A stretch of DNA of 36,448 nucleotides, taken from positions 38,402-74,849 of the forward strand of contig JASEFS010000017.1 of NCBI GenBank assembly GCA_030018495.1, given 5' to 3'. The translations under genes and the position numbers were made by a program. Below the pieces are notes generated by a model. It ran no database searches and had not been told where the DNA came from. It was given only the letters and a program-made list of their open reading frames with translations. The DNA comes from Deltaproteobacteria bacterium (GTDB lineage Bacteria; Desulfobacterota; Desulfobaccia; Desulfobaccales; 0-14-0-80-60-11). Of the stretch, positions 8,401-17,951 are shown piece by piece; within the stretch, counting starts at the first letter, position 1, and the number at the start of each line of letters is the position of its first letter.

Positions 8401-10752
8401 CGCCGCGGTCACCCACTCATCATCCGCGAACAGCCTGGCCACCTCTGCGGCCGGCAAACCCAGGACTTCGGCAATGGTATGGCCCCGGCAGCGCACCTGC
8501 AAAACTTCCGGGCGAAAGCGCCGTCCGTCGCAGGCCGGGCACTTGATGTAAACATCGGGGAGAAACTGCAGTTCCACCAGTTCGAAGCCCGAGCCTTTGC
8601 AATAGGGGCAGGCGCCCTCGGCAGTGTTAAAGGAAAAGGCCGAACGGCTCAGGCCTAAAAGCCGGGCCTGGCGGGTCGCGGCAAAGGCCGCCCGCAGCGG
8701 CTCCAAGACCCTGAGATACGTCGCGGCGTTCATGCGGGAGCTGCGGGTCAGGGGCGCCTGGTCCACCAACACCGCTTCCGAAATAAAGCGGGCGCCCTCA
8801 ATACCCCGGCAAGCCCCCGGCTCCATGGCGGGCAGCCCCATTTCCCGCCTCAGGTTGCGGTAGAGGACCTGGTCCACCAGAGTGGATTTCCCCGAGCCGC
8901 TGACTCCGGTGACACAGACCAGGAGCCCCAGCGGAATTTTCACCGACAGATTTTGGAGATTATTTTCCCGAGCCCCGACGACCCGTAAAGCTTTCGCCCC
9001 TGGTTTCCGCCTTTTAGCCGGCGCGGGGATGACCAGCCCTCCCCGGAGATAGGCCGCGGTGGGAGAGCGGCGTTCCATCAGGAGGCCGCTTACCGTCCCT
9101 TCGTGGACTACCTGCCCGCCCGCCTGCCCCGGCCCCGGCCCCAAGTCGATGACCCGGTCCGCGGCGTGGATGATGAGAGGGTCGTTATCCACCACCAGCA
9201 CGGCATTGCCGTGCTGTGCCAGCCGGCGCAGGACTCCGGCCAGCCTGGCTACGTCCCGGGGGTGCAGGCCAACCGAAGGCTCTCCCAGGACATAAAGGGT
9301 GCTGGTAAGGGAGGCCCCCAGGGCGGTGGCCAGAGTCACCCGCTGGGTTTCGCCGCCTGAGAGAGTTCGCGACTGCCGTCCCAGAGAAAGATAGCCAAGC
9401 CCCACATCCAGGAGATAACGCAGCCGCCCCTGAATCTCACCCAACAACAGTTCTGTGGCCCGGTCCCCGGCCGGCGCCTCCCATTGTCGGAAGAAAGGCT
9501 CGACTTCCGAGATGGGCATCTGCTCCAGTTCGGGAAAAGTCCTGCCCCCCAGCCGGAAGAGGAGAGCCTCTGGCTTAAGCCGGCTGCCGCCGCAGGCGGG
9601 ACAGGGCAGATAGCGCCGGTAGCGGGACAGCAGGATGCGGGCCTGCTTCTTGTACCGGCGGCCTTGCAGCCAGTCGAAAAAACCCTTGATGCCGTACCAG
9701 CTGCCCTCGCCTTCCCAGATGCGCTGCCGGACCCCAGGTTCTAGCCGCCGCCAGGGCATCAGTATGGGAAGGCCCTTTCGCCTGGCATAATCCAGCAGGT
9801 CTTCCTGGCATTCGGAAAAGGCGGGCGTCTGGAAGGGTTTGATACAGCCGGCAGCCAGGCTGAGATTCGGGTCGGGAATCACCAGATCGGGGTCGATGTC
9901 AATGGTGCGGCCGAAGCCGTTGCAAGTGGTGCAGGCGCCGATGGGGTTGTTGAAGGAAAACAGGGCCGGAGTAGGATCGTGGTAGTCCAAGTCGCAGCGG
10001 GGGCAATGGAGCTTTTGGCTGAAGCGCAGGGGTTCTGACTCACCCTCGATCCACACTTCCAACTTTCCTGCCCCGAAGCTCGTGGCTGACTCCAAAGAAT
10101 CGACAATCCGTTCCCGGTGGCCGGCGTCAACGGCAATCCGGTCCAGGACGACGGTGATTATGCCGTCCCGGGGCGTCAACAACGCTTCTTCCAGACTCAC
10201 CGGCCTGCCTTCTTCCAGCACCCGGGCAAACCCGGCCTGGCGGAGGATATCCCGGAGGGCCTCGGGGGCAAGGTCGCCTACATGGCGGCTGAAGCATATA
10301 AAGACCCGCCTTGCCGTGAAGTTTCCGACCAGGACTTGGAAAATGGCAGCCGGCGAATGGCGCTGCACCGGCTGCCCGCATTCCCGGCAATGCAGGGTGG
10401 CCGCCCGGGAGAACAGGGGCCGCAGATAATCATCGATGGAGGTCATGGTTCCCACGGTGGAGCGGGAAGTGCGGACCGGGGCCGCCCTTTCGATGGCGAT
10501 GGCCGGCAACACCCCCTCGATGCGCTCGGCCTCAGGCCGGTCCAGCCTTTCCAGGAATTGCCGGGCATAAGGCGAAAAGGTCTCCACGTAGCGGCGGTAA
10601 CCTTCGGCATAAAGCACGTCGAAGGCAAGGGTTGACTTACCGGCCCCGGCCACCCCGGTCACTACGGTCACCGCGCCCACCGGCACGGAGACCGTGATGT
10701 TTTTGAGGTTGTTCTGCCGGGCGCCCTGCACCCGTATGGGGCTATATGGCAT
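5407..10752 (-). CDS. uvrA: Tandem (double-length) UvrA, excinuclease ABC subunit A
   Basis: 1781 residues: two complete UvrA-type modules in one chain, about 1-920 and 930-1781. UvrA is the damage-scanning ABC ATPase of nucleotide excision repair. There are four Walker A motifs: GVAGAGKST (33-41), GVSGSGKST (616-624), GVSGSGKST (966-974) and GVSGAGKST (1462-1470). Zinc modules lie near 250-277, 715-741, 1185-1234 and 1560-1586. The second module has a good UvrB-binding region ([15 protein letters not shown], 1085-1099); in the first that region is divergent. Catalytic motifs are uneven. The first site has Walker [11 protein letters not shown] (Asp to Gly, about 490) and VDND instead of VEHD (521-524). 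The third has signature LSTGE instead of LSGGE (1310-1314). The second and fourth look intact. Similarly long tandem UvrA proteins are known in Chlamydiae and some deltaproteobacteria. A GAGGAG ribosome binding site precedes the ATG; uvrC is upstream. Confidence 0.95.
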   Translation of the reverse strand: MPYSPIRVQGARQNNLKNITVSVPVGAVTVVTGVAGAGKSTLAFDVLYAEGYRRYVETFSPYARQFLERLDRPEAERIEGVLPAIAIERAAPVRTSRSTVGTMTSIDDYLRPLFSRAATLHCRECGQPVQRHSPAAIFQVLVGNFTARRVFICFSRHVGDLAPEALRDILRQAGFARVLEEGRPVSLEEALLTPRDGIITVVLDRIAVDAGHRERIVDSLESATSFGAGKLEVWIEGESEPLRFSQKLHCPRCDLDYHDPTPALFSFNNPIGACTTCNGFGRTIDIDPDLVIPDPNLSLAAGCIKPFQTPAFSECQEDLLDYARRKGLPILMPWRRLEPGVRQRIWEGEGSWYGIKGFFDWLQGRRYKKQARILLSRYRRYLPCPACGGSRLKPEALLFRLGGRTFPELEQMPISEVEPFFRQWEAPAGDRATELLLGEIQGRLRYLLDVGLGYLSLGRQSRTLSGGETQRVTLATALGASLTSTLYVLGEPSVGLHPRDVARLAGVLRRLAQHGNAVLVVDNDPLIIHAADRVIDLGPGPGQAGGQVVHEGTVSGLLMERRSPTAAYLRGGLVIPAPAKRRKPGAKALRVVGARENNLQNLSVKIPLGLLVCVTGVSGSGKSTLVDQVLYRNLRREMGLPAMEPGACRGIEGARFISEAVLVDQAPLTRSSRMNAATYLRVLEPLRAAFAATRQARLLGLSRSAFSFNTAEGACPYCKGSGFELVELQFLPDVYIKCPACDGRRFRPEVLQVRCRGHTIAEVLGLPAAEVARLFADDEWVTAALQPLLEIGLGYLTLSQPAPTLSGGEAQRLKLARRLAEARKAGDLLFILDEPTAGLHPANVADLMAALQRLVEAGHSVVMVEHDMDVARAADWLIDLGPEGGAAGGRIVGEGPPEVIAELNTPTGQVLRQPGRPLSLAAEPGAEAYVPMIHRERAIVIAGAREHNLADIRVDIPRNRLVVVTGVSGSGKSTLAFDVLYAEGRARFLDCLPAYARQYIRPLSRPEVDHIEGIPPTVALEQKISRAGAMSTCGTASEVYHYLRLLFASLGTAYCPEDGTSGEAADAAGITARLVQLFAGLDVAILAPLVRKRKGHHREIIKRVARLGFKEVRLDGQIFPAAKAPDLDRYQIHDVEAVVTRIRIEPGREEAVRAQVEKALELGYGSLVAATPGRADVFFSTRLACPRCGRALPAPDPRLFTWSQKFGACPVCQGYGYIWAEEGEEAEPEICSACGGSRLRPEALAFRIGERNIADVASLPLQEAFKWVQSLGPARREVTQRIVPELVNRLRLLIELGVGYLTMDRAVNTLSTGEAQRIRIGAELASNLRGVCYVLDEPTVGLHPRDVRALLQAFAGLRGHGNTVVVVEHQAAVIRAADHVIDLGPGAGPHGGRVVAAGPPAAVARSRASATGLWLRGEAQAPERSPRPLEGAHRLTVAGARLHNLKDLTVEIPLGRLVCVTGVSGAGKSTLVRQVIFRALKARLARQPLPPYLADLQGWEQIQHVKEVDESPIGRTPRSVPATYVGVMTAIRALFAQTPEARARGYNAGRFSFNVTGGRCERCQGQGHLKVEMPLLPVVYVPCEACRGSRYNPDTLAVTFKGKSIAEVLNLTVEEALALFEVFPKVSRPLKFLADIGLGYLRLGQPSPTLSGGEAQRTKLAAELAAEPAGRTFYILDEPTTGLHMADVAKLLSVLQRLVDRGDTVVIIEHDLDVLAAADCLIDLGPEGGEEGGRLVAWGSPAEVAANPDSHTAAFLREHLEQRHRFWSSIESKDGQQRLPG

Positions 10753-10766
10753 GGCTCCTCGTCAAT

Positions 10767-10869
10767 TCTCTCGCCAAGGCGCTAAGGCGCAAAGAATCCA
10801 ATTTAATTTTGGTTCCCAAGTTGCTTGGGAACCAAAATTAACTTAGCGCCTTAGCGCCTTTGTGAGAGA
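10767..10869. repeat. Nested palindromic element between uvrC and uvrA
   Basis: Outer imperfect arms (about 10767-10794 and 10842-10869) carry AAGGCGCTAAGGCGC and its complement. Inside lies a perfect 16-base inverted repeat with a 3-base loop (10805-10839; arms AATTTTGGTTCCCAAG and CTTGGGAACCAAAATT). The right outer arm encodes the last residues and stop codon of UvrC. The inner palindrome belongs to the same family as those at 36229-36364. Confidence 0.85.
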
Positions 10870-12708
10870 TTTTTTTTTACGAAAGAATTCATAAACCCGC
10901 TTCGCCAGCTTCGGTCCCAGCCCTTCCACTTTCTCCAATTCCGTGAGGCTGGCCCGCCGCAATTGTTCCAGCGACCCGAAACGGCGCAGCAGCTCGGTTT
11001 TCCGCGCCTGCCCGATGCCTGGGATAAGGTCCAGCTCAGAGCGCAGCCTTTCTTTCCGTCCCAGCTTTTTCTGGTAGCTGATGGCGAAGCGGTGGGCCTC
11101 GTCTCTCAGAAGCACGAGGGTCAAGAGCTCCGGGGAGTCCGGAGGCAGCACCACGGGCTGGTCCATGCCCGGCAGATAGAGGCGTTCCGGGGCCTGGGCC
11201 GGCTCCAGGAGACCGGCGGTTCCGATTTCCCGTTTTTTAGCCAGCGCGACGATTTCCACCCCGGTAACCCCAAGGTCCTCCAAGGCCTGCAACCCGGCCG
11301 AAAGCTGCACCTTGCCGCCGTCCAGCACGATAAGGTCTGGGAGGTCGTTCGTTTCGAGACCTCGCCTTAGCCGGCGGCTCAAGACCTCATACATCGCCCG
11401 ATAGTCGTCGCCCACTATCACCGTCCGGAGGCGATAGCGGCGGTAGCGGGCCTTGTCCAACCGGCCTTTGGTCATGGCCGCCTTGGAGGCCACGATGGCA
11501 TCGCCCTGGAAATGCGAAACATCGAAGCACTCCATCCGGTGTGGGGCCTTCTGGAGATGGAGCTTTTCGGCCAGAGCGGCCAACACCTCCGGGTCCTTTT
11601 CTTCACGCGGCCGGCTCTGCTCGAGCGCCTGACTAGCATTGCGGGCCGCCATCTTGACCAACTCGTAGGCAATTCCGCCCCGTGGAACCACGAACTGCGC
11701 CTTGGAGGCCTTCCTCTCTCTCAGAAAATCGGCCAAAGACCTCATCCCCTCAATTTCCAGGGGCAGCAGCACTTTGTCCGGGAGGAGATGGCCCTGGCTG
11801 TAATAAAGATTGAGGAAAGAGGCCAGCACCTCCCGCTCCGGGAACCCCTGGCCCGGAAAAATAAAAGCGCGGCCGCCGGCGACCCGGCCCCCCCGGACAA
11901 ACAAGAGGTAGACGGCCAGATCATTGCCTTCCCGGTGCAGTCCCAGCACATCCCAGTTATAGTTGCCGCCCAGGGTCACCTTCTGGCGCTCCAAGGTGCG
12001 TTCCACCGCCTGGATGCGGTCCCGCAGCCGCGCCGCCTCTTCAAACTTCATCGCGTCCGAGGCCTCCTGCATGCGCCGCTTAAGCGATTCCAGCAACTCG
12101 GGTTTCCGGCCTTCCAAGAAGGCGATGGCGTCTTCCACGTGGCGCCGGTACTCCTCTTTGGGGATGTCAAACACCGAGGGCGCCGGAAACCGGCTGATCT
12201 GACAGAGCAAACAAGGCCGCTGGTGGCTGCGGGGATCGTGGTCGGCGCAGGTCCTAAGCTGGAAGTGGCGGTTAATGACCCTGAGCGTCTCCCGGAGGGC
12301 CCGGGCCGCAGGGTAGGGCCCGAAATACCGGGCCCCGTCCGGCGCTACCTGCCGCGTCACCTCCAGGCGGGGATAGTCTTTGCCGGGATCAAGCTTGAGG
12401 TAGACGAAATTACCCCCTTCCCGGAGCTTTATATTAAAGGGGGGCTTGTGCTGCTTGATCAGCTCGTTTTCCAGGATGAGGGCCTCTTTCTCAGTGCCCA
12501 CCACCATGGCCTCGATATCGGCCAGCATGCTCTCCAGGAAAGGAATCTGGACGCGTTCGTCCCGGCCGCCCTCGAAATAGGAGCGCACCCGTTTTTGCAG
12601 GTTCTTCGCCTTGCCCACGTAAAGGACCCGCCCGTCCTCGCCTTTCATCACATAGACGCCGGGCTCCTCCGGCAGGGCGGCGATTTTGTCGCGAAGCTTG
12701 TCCCTCAT
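10843..12708 (-). CDS. uvrC: UvrABC system protein C (excinuclease subunit)
   Basis: About 621 residues; dual-incision nuclease of nucleotide excision repair acting with UvrA/UvrB. The GIY-YIG nuclease domain is N-terminal (PGVYVMKGEDGRVLYVGKA, with Arg in KNLQKRVRSYF). A UVR domain (QEASDAMKFEEAARLRDRI) follows around residue 215. The RNase H-like domain includes MECFDVSHFQGD and LDGGKVQLSAGLQAL. Tandem helix-hairpin-helix motifs (LIPGIGQARKTELLRRFG, VEGLGPKLAKRVYEFF) lie at the end. The ATG at 12706-12708 is preferred; an in-frame TTG three codons upstream is possible. The final residues SLTKALRR and the stop are encoded by a repeat arm, directly after a run of nine As (10870-10878, minus strand). 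It probably heads a uvrC-uvrA operon. Confidence 0.95.
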   Translation of the reverse strand: MRDKLRDKIAALPEEPGVYVMKGEDGRVLYVGKAKNLQKRVRSYFEGGRDERVQIPFLESMLADIEAMVVGTEKEALILENELIKQHKPPFNIKLREGGNFVYLKLDPGKDYPRLEVTRQVAPDGARYFGPYPAARALRETLRVINRHFQLRTCADHDPRSHQRPCLLCQISRFPAPSVFDIPKEEYRRHVEDAIAFLEGRKPELLESLKRRMQEASDAMKFEEAARLRDRIQAVERTLERQKVTLGGNYNWDVLGLHREGNDLAVYLLFVRGGRVAGGRAFIFPGQGFPEREVLASFLNLYYSQGHLLPDKVLLPLEIEGMRSLADFLRERKASKAQFVVPRGGIAYELVKMAARNASQALEQSRPREEKDPEVLAALAEKLHLQKAPHRMECFDVSHFQGDAIVASKAAMTKGRLDKARYRRYRLRTVIVGDDYRAMYEVLSRRLRRGLETNDLPDLIVLDGGKVQLSAGLQALEDLGVTGVEIVALAKKREIGTAGLLEPAQAPERLYLPGMDQPVVLPPDSPELLTLVLLRDEAHRFAISYQKKLGRKERLRSELDLIPGIGQARKTELLRRFGSLEQLRRASLTELEKVEGLGPKLAKRVYEFFRKKKSLTKALRR

Positions 12709-12947
12709 GCCGTCCAAGTTTCAAATCTACTCTTAAAGATAATTCCGAGATTGCAGAAAGGTAAGGGTATTGGCTGGGCATCGGGATTATTTATGCCGGT
12801 CGAACTCTCTGAGGAAACCAGGCGAGCGATTATGCCGGACTTGGTGCAAGGAATTAAACAAATAAAACCAGCCGCCGACGTAAAGGATTTGCCGGTCCTC
12901 CCCCTTCGTCAGGAAAGAGGCGGCAATAGCGGGGCGCAGTCTTTTAT

Positions 12948-13562
12948 CTAGCCGCGCAGCTTCCCGGCTATTTCCGCCACCCTGCGGCCCAGGGCCCGGG
13001 CGATCTCCAGGTCTTCCGGGGTGGGGTTCAGTTCGTTTTTGCCCCCGGCCACGGTGCTGGCCGCGTAAGGGGTGCCGCCCCGGCCCTCGGTGTGCAGCAT
13101 GCCCGGGGTGGAATAGGGCACGCCCACGATGAGCATGCCCAGGTGCAGCAGCGGGGCCATCATGGTGAAGCCGGTGGTCTCCTGGCCGCCGTGGGTGGTG
13201 GCGGTGGACGTGAGAATCCCCGCGGGCTTGCCCTCCAGGTCGCCGTTCACCCACAGCTCCACGGTCTGGTCAAACAAGGCCTTCATTTGCGCGGTCATGT
13301 TGCCGTACCGGGTCGGGGTGCCGAACAGGATGCCGTCCGCGGCCCGCAAATCGTCCAGGGTGCAGAAGGGGATGTCTTTCTGCTCCTTCAGGGTCTCCTG
13401 GGCGTGCTTGCTTTTCTCAAGCTTTTCCAGGTTGAAGGGCAGATCCTCGACCCGCCGCAGCACCACTTCCGCGCCCGGCACGGAGCGGGCGCCTTCGGCC
13501 GCGGCCCGGGCCAGCTTCAGGACATGGCCGTACATGGAGTAATAGACCACCAGGATTTTCAT
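12948..13562 (-). CDS. wrbA: NAD(P)H:quinone oxidoreductase, WrbA family
   Basis: 204 residues, flavodoxin-like fold binding FMN and reducing quinones by two electrons, cytosolic. Signature segments are the start MKILVVYYSMYGHVLKLA (phosphate loop), ILFGTPTRYGNMTAQMKALFDQT (FMN binding, about residues 79-101), and the WrbA hallmark TSTATTHGGQETT near 118-130. The late GVPYS and GTPYAASTVAG segments are also present. Length is typical. The ATG has an AGGAGG ribosome binding site nine bases upstream. It lies alone on the minus strand, with about 230 bases of apparently gene-free sequence separating it from uvrC. Confidence 0.95.
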   Translation of the reverse strand: MKILVVYYSMYGHVLKLARAAAEGARSVPGAEVVLRRVEDLPFNLEKLEKSKHAQETLKEQKDIPFCTLDDLRAADGILFGTPTRYGNMTAQMKALFDQTVELWVNGDLEGKPAGILTSTATTHGGQETTGFTMMAPLLHLGMLIVGVPYSTPGMLHTEGRGGTPYAASTVAGGKNELNPTPEDLEIARALGRRVAEIAGKLRG

Positions 13563-13718
13563 CAGAGCCTGCCTCCTGCTCCCAAGAATGCCCTAAAAAT
13601 AGGCACGGGAGAAGGCGAAGTCAATCAGGCGAAGCTTTGCCTGTCAAGGTATTCCACCCGGCCGCGGCGGGAATTTACTTGACCTCGGCCCTTATCTGGC
13701 CTAAAGATTTTCATTGTT

Positions 13719-14576
13719 ATGGGCGCCTTGGTTCTCTATGCACTGCTGTTGGCCGCCGGCCTCCTGCCCCTGATCGCCGGGATGCTGCTGGCCGGGGCCT
13801 CAGGCTACCCTGTCAGCGCCGCGGTTCTTGTTCTGGGGGTGGCGGCCATGGTTTGCCTGATGGTGGCGGCCCTGGCCGCGAGGGAAGCCTTCGCCTACCA
13901 GGTGGGGCGCTGGCCCAGTTGGGAAAGGCAGCCCGCGGGGGGCTGGGACCGGGTGGCCCATATCCTTTTGGGGGCGGCCGGACTGCTGGGGGTGATGCTG
14001 CAATTCGGCCTGAATACCGGCGACCTGACCATCCCCCTGGGCGGCGTCGGCGCGCTGGCCGGCTACTTCTGCTTTGCGCCGCCCCTGCAGTGGTACAAGC
14101 GGGGCTGGTTCGAGGCCGCGGGCGCCCTGTGCTTCGGCCTGCTGCCGGTGCTGGCGGGCTATTATCTGCAGACCGGGCACCTGATCTCGGAAGTTTTCGT
14201 CTATGGCACGCCGCTGTCGCTGGCGGCCTTTAACGTGTTTTTGGTGCACGGCATTCCCGAGGCGGCCCGCAAGTCCCAGCCGGCCCGCTTCAGCCTGGCC
14301 GAACGCCTCAGCCCCCCGGCCACGGGCCTGCTCTTTACCGTGGTCAACGTCCTCACCATCGCCTGCCTGGTTTTCTACCTCTTTTTTCCGGCCGGGGCCC
14401 TGCCGGCGCGCTGGGCCTTGTGGGTCCTCCTGATCCTGGCCGTGATCAACCAGGAGCTGGTCAAACGCCGGGCCTATTATGACGAGGGCCGCATCACCCT
14501 GCTCTGCCGCCTCACCCTGGCCCTGCACCTGGCCATGGGCCTGATCTTCACCTGGGGCCTGTGGCAAAGGGTGTGA
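13719..14576 (+). CDS. UbiA/MenA-like membrane protein lacking the Asp-rich motifs
   Basis: 285 residues, about eight hydrophobic segments. The middle resembles MenA-type members of the UbiA prenyltransferase superfamily: PPLQWYKRGWFEA (121-133, compare the MenA PLKYRGLGE region) and LLPVLAGYYLQTG (141-153). A loop follows at 171-186, FNVFLVHGIPEAARKS, at the position where active enzymes have NNxRDxxxD. The N-terminal N-D-x-x-D motif is also absent; the corresponding place reads AAREAFAYQVGR. Superfamily enzymes need both motifs to bind the Mg-diphosphate of the prenyl donor, so classical catalysis is doubtful. It may be a non-catalytic homologue or have a changed substrate. The start ATG lacks a clear ribosome binding site. 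It is monocistronic by appearance, and high GC fits the host. Confidence 0.6.
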   Translation: MGALVLYALLLAAGLLPLIAGMLLAGASGYPVSAAVLVLGVAAMVCLMVAALAAREAFAYQVGRWPSWERQPAGGWDRVAHILLGAAGLLGVMLQFGLNTGDLTIPLGGVGALAGYFCFAPPLQWYKRGWFEAAGALCFGLLPVLAGYYLQTGHLISEVFVYGTPLSLAAFNVFLVHGIPEAARKSQPARFSLAERLSPPATGLLFTVVNVLTIACLVFYLFFPAGALPARWALWVLLILAVINQELVKRRAYYDEGRITLLCRLTLALHLAMGLIFTWGLWQRV

Positions 14577-14706
14577 GGGGTCTCAAAATAGTCTCGTTAC
14601 TTTATGCTCTAAACATCCCAGCTTTTATTAAAGAGCATTTAGAAATGTGACATTTGTTATCTTGCGCCTAACATTCGAATAACGTTTATCATTCATTCTA
14701 TTTTTC

Positions 14707-17700
14707 TTATTCATCTATTTCGTTGTATTCGCGCTTCCGCAGTTCCAACCTCTCTTCGCTTCTGCGCTGTTCGGCGGCAATTCGTCGATCCAGGCTTAAC
14801 AGAAGGCGTCTCGCGAAGGATTGAACCTGTTCTCTTGGATCTTCGAGCCACGGCTCAATCTCGGTTTTCTTTCGTTTATAGGCATCTACAAATCCGAACT
14901 CACCGGTAACTACGCCCGTAGAGCCCAGGGCTGCTTCGATTTCGTTCAGCAGCGGGTCTTCTGGTGGAAGAAGAGCCACGATTTCTTTACAGAGACTATA
15001 TATAAAAACTTGACCATCGTCGTAAGTACGCAGAATCTTAGCCACGAACTCTATATCAGCTTTGTCCCGACTTTCAATGAGGTTTTGTAGGATTAGTTCG
15101 AACTCAGGGGGAAAATTTGGAAAGACGATAGAGAGCAATTGGCCGCCTCGATATTGGAACATCAGCTTGTCTTCCTCAAACCAGGATCGGGACTTTTCCA
15201 ATAAGTATTCAGGAACCTTTGCAAGTTGGTCATGCAAGCGGTAAAATTTGAAAGGTATAGCTTCATATCTGATCTTATCGCCAACCATTGATTTCTGATC
15301 GACTTTCAACCTGGAGTCGAAAAAGTCAACCACCTTAGTCGGCCAAGAGGCTGCAATAGACGCTAAAATATCTTCGACACGGTGGTCTATTTGAGGATGC
15401 CGGACTAAACTTGCAAGTACCTGATCTACCTGTTCCGACTTCAAACCTTCGAGCAGTGATTTTTCTTTACGAGACGGCCATAAGGCGTTTATCCATCTGC
15501 TATCGCCTTTCTCTGTTAGGTAGCCGAGGGCAGGCAGGAATATCCTATCAATCAGCCCCCCTTCGACGTCTCCATGACGCAATGCGCTTGTGCTAACTGC
15601 ATTAAGAACAGCAATATCATCACCGACTTCGATTGCGCCTCTCAGAGCTTCCTCTAGCAAATCTGCGTCGAAATCAGCTGCGAACCCTTCATACCAGATG
15701 ATTTGGGACAGGTACTGGCGCGTTTCGACCCAATGCCTGATCTTCTCTTGTGCGATGTCCCCTTTTCCTCCGCTTTCGAGTCCAGATAACATTGCGGGTA
15801 GGAAGTTTGCGAGCCTATCATCCAGCCGGTCTAGATAAGCGATTAGTATGTTAGGCTTCGACCGCCCAAGCTCTTTCAGAAAGCGCCCAAAGCTTGGGAA
15901 CGTGGCGAGATCGTTCGACTCCGTCTGAGCGCAACGCAACAACCTTGCAAACCATTCGTTGGCGTTTTCTTCGCTGACTTCGTCGACAAGTTTTTTTATC
16001 TGATGGTTACGGTATGCTTCCTGCGCCTCCCAATCGAAATTCGGGTCATCCCATGCTGGTGGAAAGACAGATTCAAATCCCACCAAAACTTTATAAATAA
16101 TAAATTCGTGGTTACTGTTTGTAATGTCGCGAAAATCGAGAATGTGCCTAATCAGCCGCTGGTGGGAAATTGTGATTTCCGGATCACCTGTGATATCGCT
16201 CGGCATATCGAGGCTTCTTCGATATAGCAAAAGTAGCTCATCTTCGAGCGCTTGAAGGAGTTCATAGCTCAGGTCGTTCGCAACTTCTTTGTAAAACTCG
16301 ACAATATTAGCCTTATCGTTCAATACGATTTTGAACAGTTCATTTGAATAATTGCCACGGTGAGGAAATCTCATTGCGGTTGATAATGTATGTATAACTT
16401 CACGCCGTTCAGCGTCTGTTTTGGCATCCCTAAAAAGATCCTTAAGAATCTCAATAGCATTGGAACGCGTATTGATCAGCATCTCGCTGGGGACAACCGT
16501 GCCTGTGTGAATTGTGAACGTTTTGTATGTGCTTGAAGTTCCCTCAACTTCAGGCGCCAGCACTTGCCCGAGAATCTTCAATACAACGGGTTTAATGAAA
16601 ATGAGTTCTTCAATATTAAGACAGCGGATACGCCCCACTAATAAATGCTGAACTAAGGGCCCTACTTGTTTCCAGACATCGAGATTATTCTTGGAAAGGT
16701 GTTCTGCCGATAGGATCAAGCGTTTACGCTCTTCATCGCTCTCAGCGCCAGAGAAAAGCTCACATATGGCATTGAAAGTCGCTTCAACATCTAGATAACG
16801 CAATCGATCGAGAATATCGGCCGCGACACCAACGACCTGCTCAACAGTGAAGCCAGGATGCGCGCCAAAAGGTGTCTCGATAGGTCGCGTCGGCGTCTTG
16901 CGCGCTTGTTTTACTGCCGTCAAAACAGCCGAGCGGATTTCATGCTGAACGCTCTGTAAGTCGTCATAATAAGGAAGTACATATGTAGAAAATCTTTCCA
17001 TCAGATCATGTAGTTCATTATTGTCCTTACTATTCGCAAACGCTGTTAATGCGTCTTGATCAAATAACTCCTTACCTATTGACAGACGTTCAAAATCGGT
17101 AACAACTTTCTGGAATTCGTAGCCAGCAGGCAGCAGATAGTCACGCATTATTTTTTCCATACGCTGTTCGATCTGCTGCATCAATCTACCACCGAAACCT
17201 TTTAGCTTTGGCTTTTTATATATAGTGTCATGCGCCATCTCTGACCACGCATGATTTAACGTTGTTTGAATTTGGACTTCGCACCACAACCCACGAAAGC
17301 GAGCATACTCGGGAAGCGCAATACGTTGCTCGTTAAAGCGTACTACAAAGTTGTGTCCACTGAAGAGTTCAGTGGCACTACTCGTATCTTGGCTTGGGTG
17401 GTGGATTTTAGTACGGTCCCAATCAATTTCGAAGTTATCCCTAACAATGCCAGATAATAAAAACTGAGAAACGTCGGAATTGGTATAAAAAACAAGACGG
17501 CAGCCTGCCAAATCCTTTACAACTTCTTCAATCTTTTCAGTTTCAAGGACCCCGGCTTCTTTAAGCTTCTTCCTAAGAGATTCTGGGTCCTTGGCGCGAT
17601 GTTTTATCTGCTGCAATCCTAGTCGTAATCGGCGGTTGGAGTGCGCCTCTATTGCTGTTTTCAAGACCATTCCAACAGTATCCGCAAGGTCAGCGTAATC

Positions 17701-17736
17701 GCTGCGCCTCTTTTTCTCATACATCTCGAAGTTCAT
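14707..17736 (-). CDS. RelA/SpoT-type nucleotidyltransferase domain fused to large helical C-terminus
   Basis: 1009 residues. Residues about 40-200 match the RelA/SpoT (p)ppGpp-synthetase-like domain. Visible motifs are KHRAKDPESLRKKL (45-58), VKDLAGCRLVFY (73-84), ELFSGHNFVVRF (123-134, in place of the usual GYxSxH), CEVQIQT (152-158) and HAWSEMAHDTIYK (162-174). No HD hydrolase domain is present. The remaining 800 residues are predominantly helical with no motif I recognise, resembling HEAT-like scaffolds, and end in a charged coiled coil (RIAAEQRRSEERLELRKREY). Base composition is foreign: a sampled line has 27/60 G+C, versus 43/60 in the neighbouring membrane gene. An ATTGGAG ribosome binding site precedes the ATG. 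It is a single gene with no partner antitoxin beside it. Known single-domain relatives act as alarmone synthetases or tRNA-pyrophosphorylating toxins; which, if either, applies is unknown. Confidence 0.8.
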   Translation of the reverse strand: MNFEMYEKKRRSDYADLADTVGMVLKTAIEAHSNRRLRLGLQQIKHRAKDPESLRKKLKEAGVLETEKIEEVVKDLAGCRLVFYTNSDVSQFLLSGIVRDNFEIDWDRTKIHHPSQDTSSATELFSGHNFVVRFNEQRIALPEYARFRGLWCEVQIQTTLNHAWSEMAHDTIYKKPKLKGFGGRLMQQIEQRMEKIMRDYLLPAGYEFQKVVTDFERLSIGKELFDQDALTAFANSKDNNELHDLMERFSTYVLPYYDDLQSVQHEIRSAVLTAVKQARKTPTRPIETPFGAHPGFTVEQVVGVAADILDRLRYLDVEATFNAICELFSGAESDEERKRLILSAEHLSKNNLDVWKQVGPLVQHLLVGRIRCLNIEELIFIKPVVLKILGQVLAPEVEGTSSTYKTFTIHTGTVVPSEMLINTRSNAIEILKDLFRDAKTDAERREVIHTLSTAMRFPHRGNYSNELFKIVLNDKANIVEFYKEVANDLSYELLQALEDELLLLYRRSLDMPSDITGDPEITISHQRLIRHILDFRDITNSNHEFIIYKVLVGFESVFPPAWDDPNFDWEAQEAYRNHQIKKLVDEVSEENANEWFARLLRCAQTESNDLATFPSFGRFLKELGRSKPNILIAYLDRLDDRLANFLPAMLSGLESGGKGDIAQEKIRHWVETRQYLSQIIWYEGFAADFDADLLEEALRGAIEVGDDIAVLNAVSTSALRHGDVEGGLIDRIFLPALGYLTEKGDSRWINALWPSRKEKSLLEGLKSEQVDQVLASLVRHPQIDHRVEDILASIAASWPTKVVDFFDSRLKVDQKSMVGDKIRYEAIPFKFYRLHDQLAKVPEYLLEKSRSWFEEDKLMFQYRGGQLLSIVFPNFPPEFELILQNLIESRDKADIEFVAKILRTYDDGQVFIYSLCKEIVALLPPEDPLLNEIEAALGSTGVVTGEFGFVDAYKRKKTEIEPWLEDPREQVQSFARRLLLSLDRRIAAEQRRSEERLELRKREYNEIDE

Positions 17737-17951
17737 AACGGCTCCAATATCAAAACCCTGCTGTCATATTTGTAGAAATGATAATTTAGTTTCACATTGC
17801 CACAAAGAGAATCGAGCTGTCAAGGAGTGACCTGTGAGCCTGAAATACTTGCCAGGCTGTCACTGAAAATCCTCCCGCTATCCATTCAGCCTTAATCCCG
17901 CGGCATTTCCAGGAGGCTTGTATTTCCCTCATGCCTGGGAGATAATGAGGC

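Noticed and set aside
11512-12951. 479-codon open frame on the + strand
   Set aside because: Antisense to uvrC; composition typical of a GC-rich shadow frame. Its last 52 codons (from an ATG at 12793) leave uvrC but lack a ribosome binding site.
14577-17951. Direct or inverted repeats bounding the AT-rich RelA/SpoT gene
   Set aside because: I compared both flanks (14577-14706 and 17737-17951) by eye and saw no convincing matching ends, so no mobile-element boundary is claimed.
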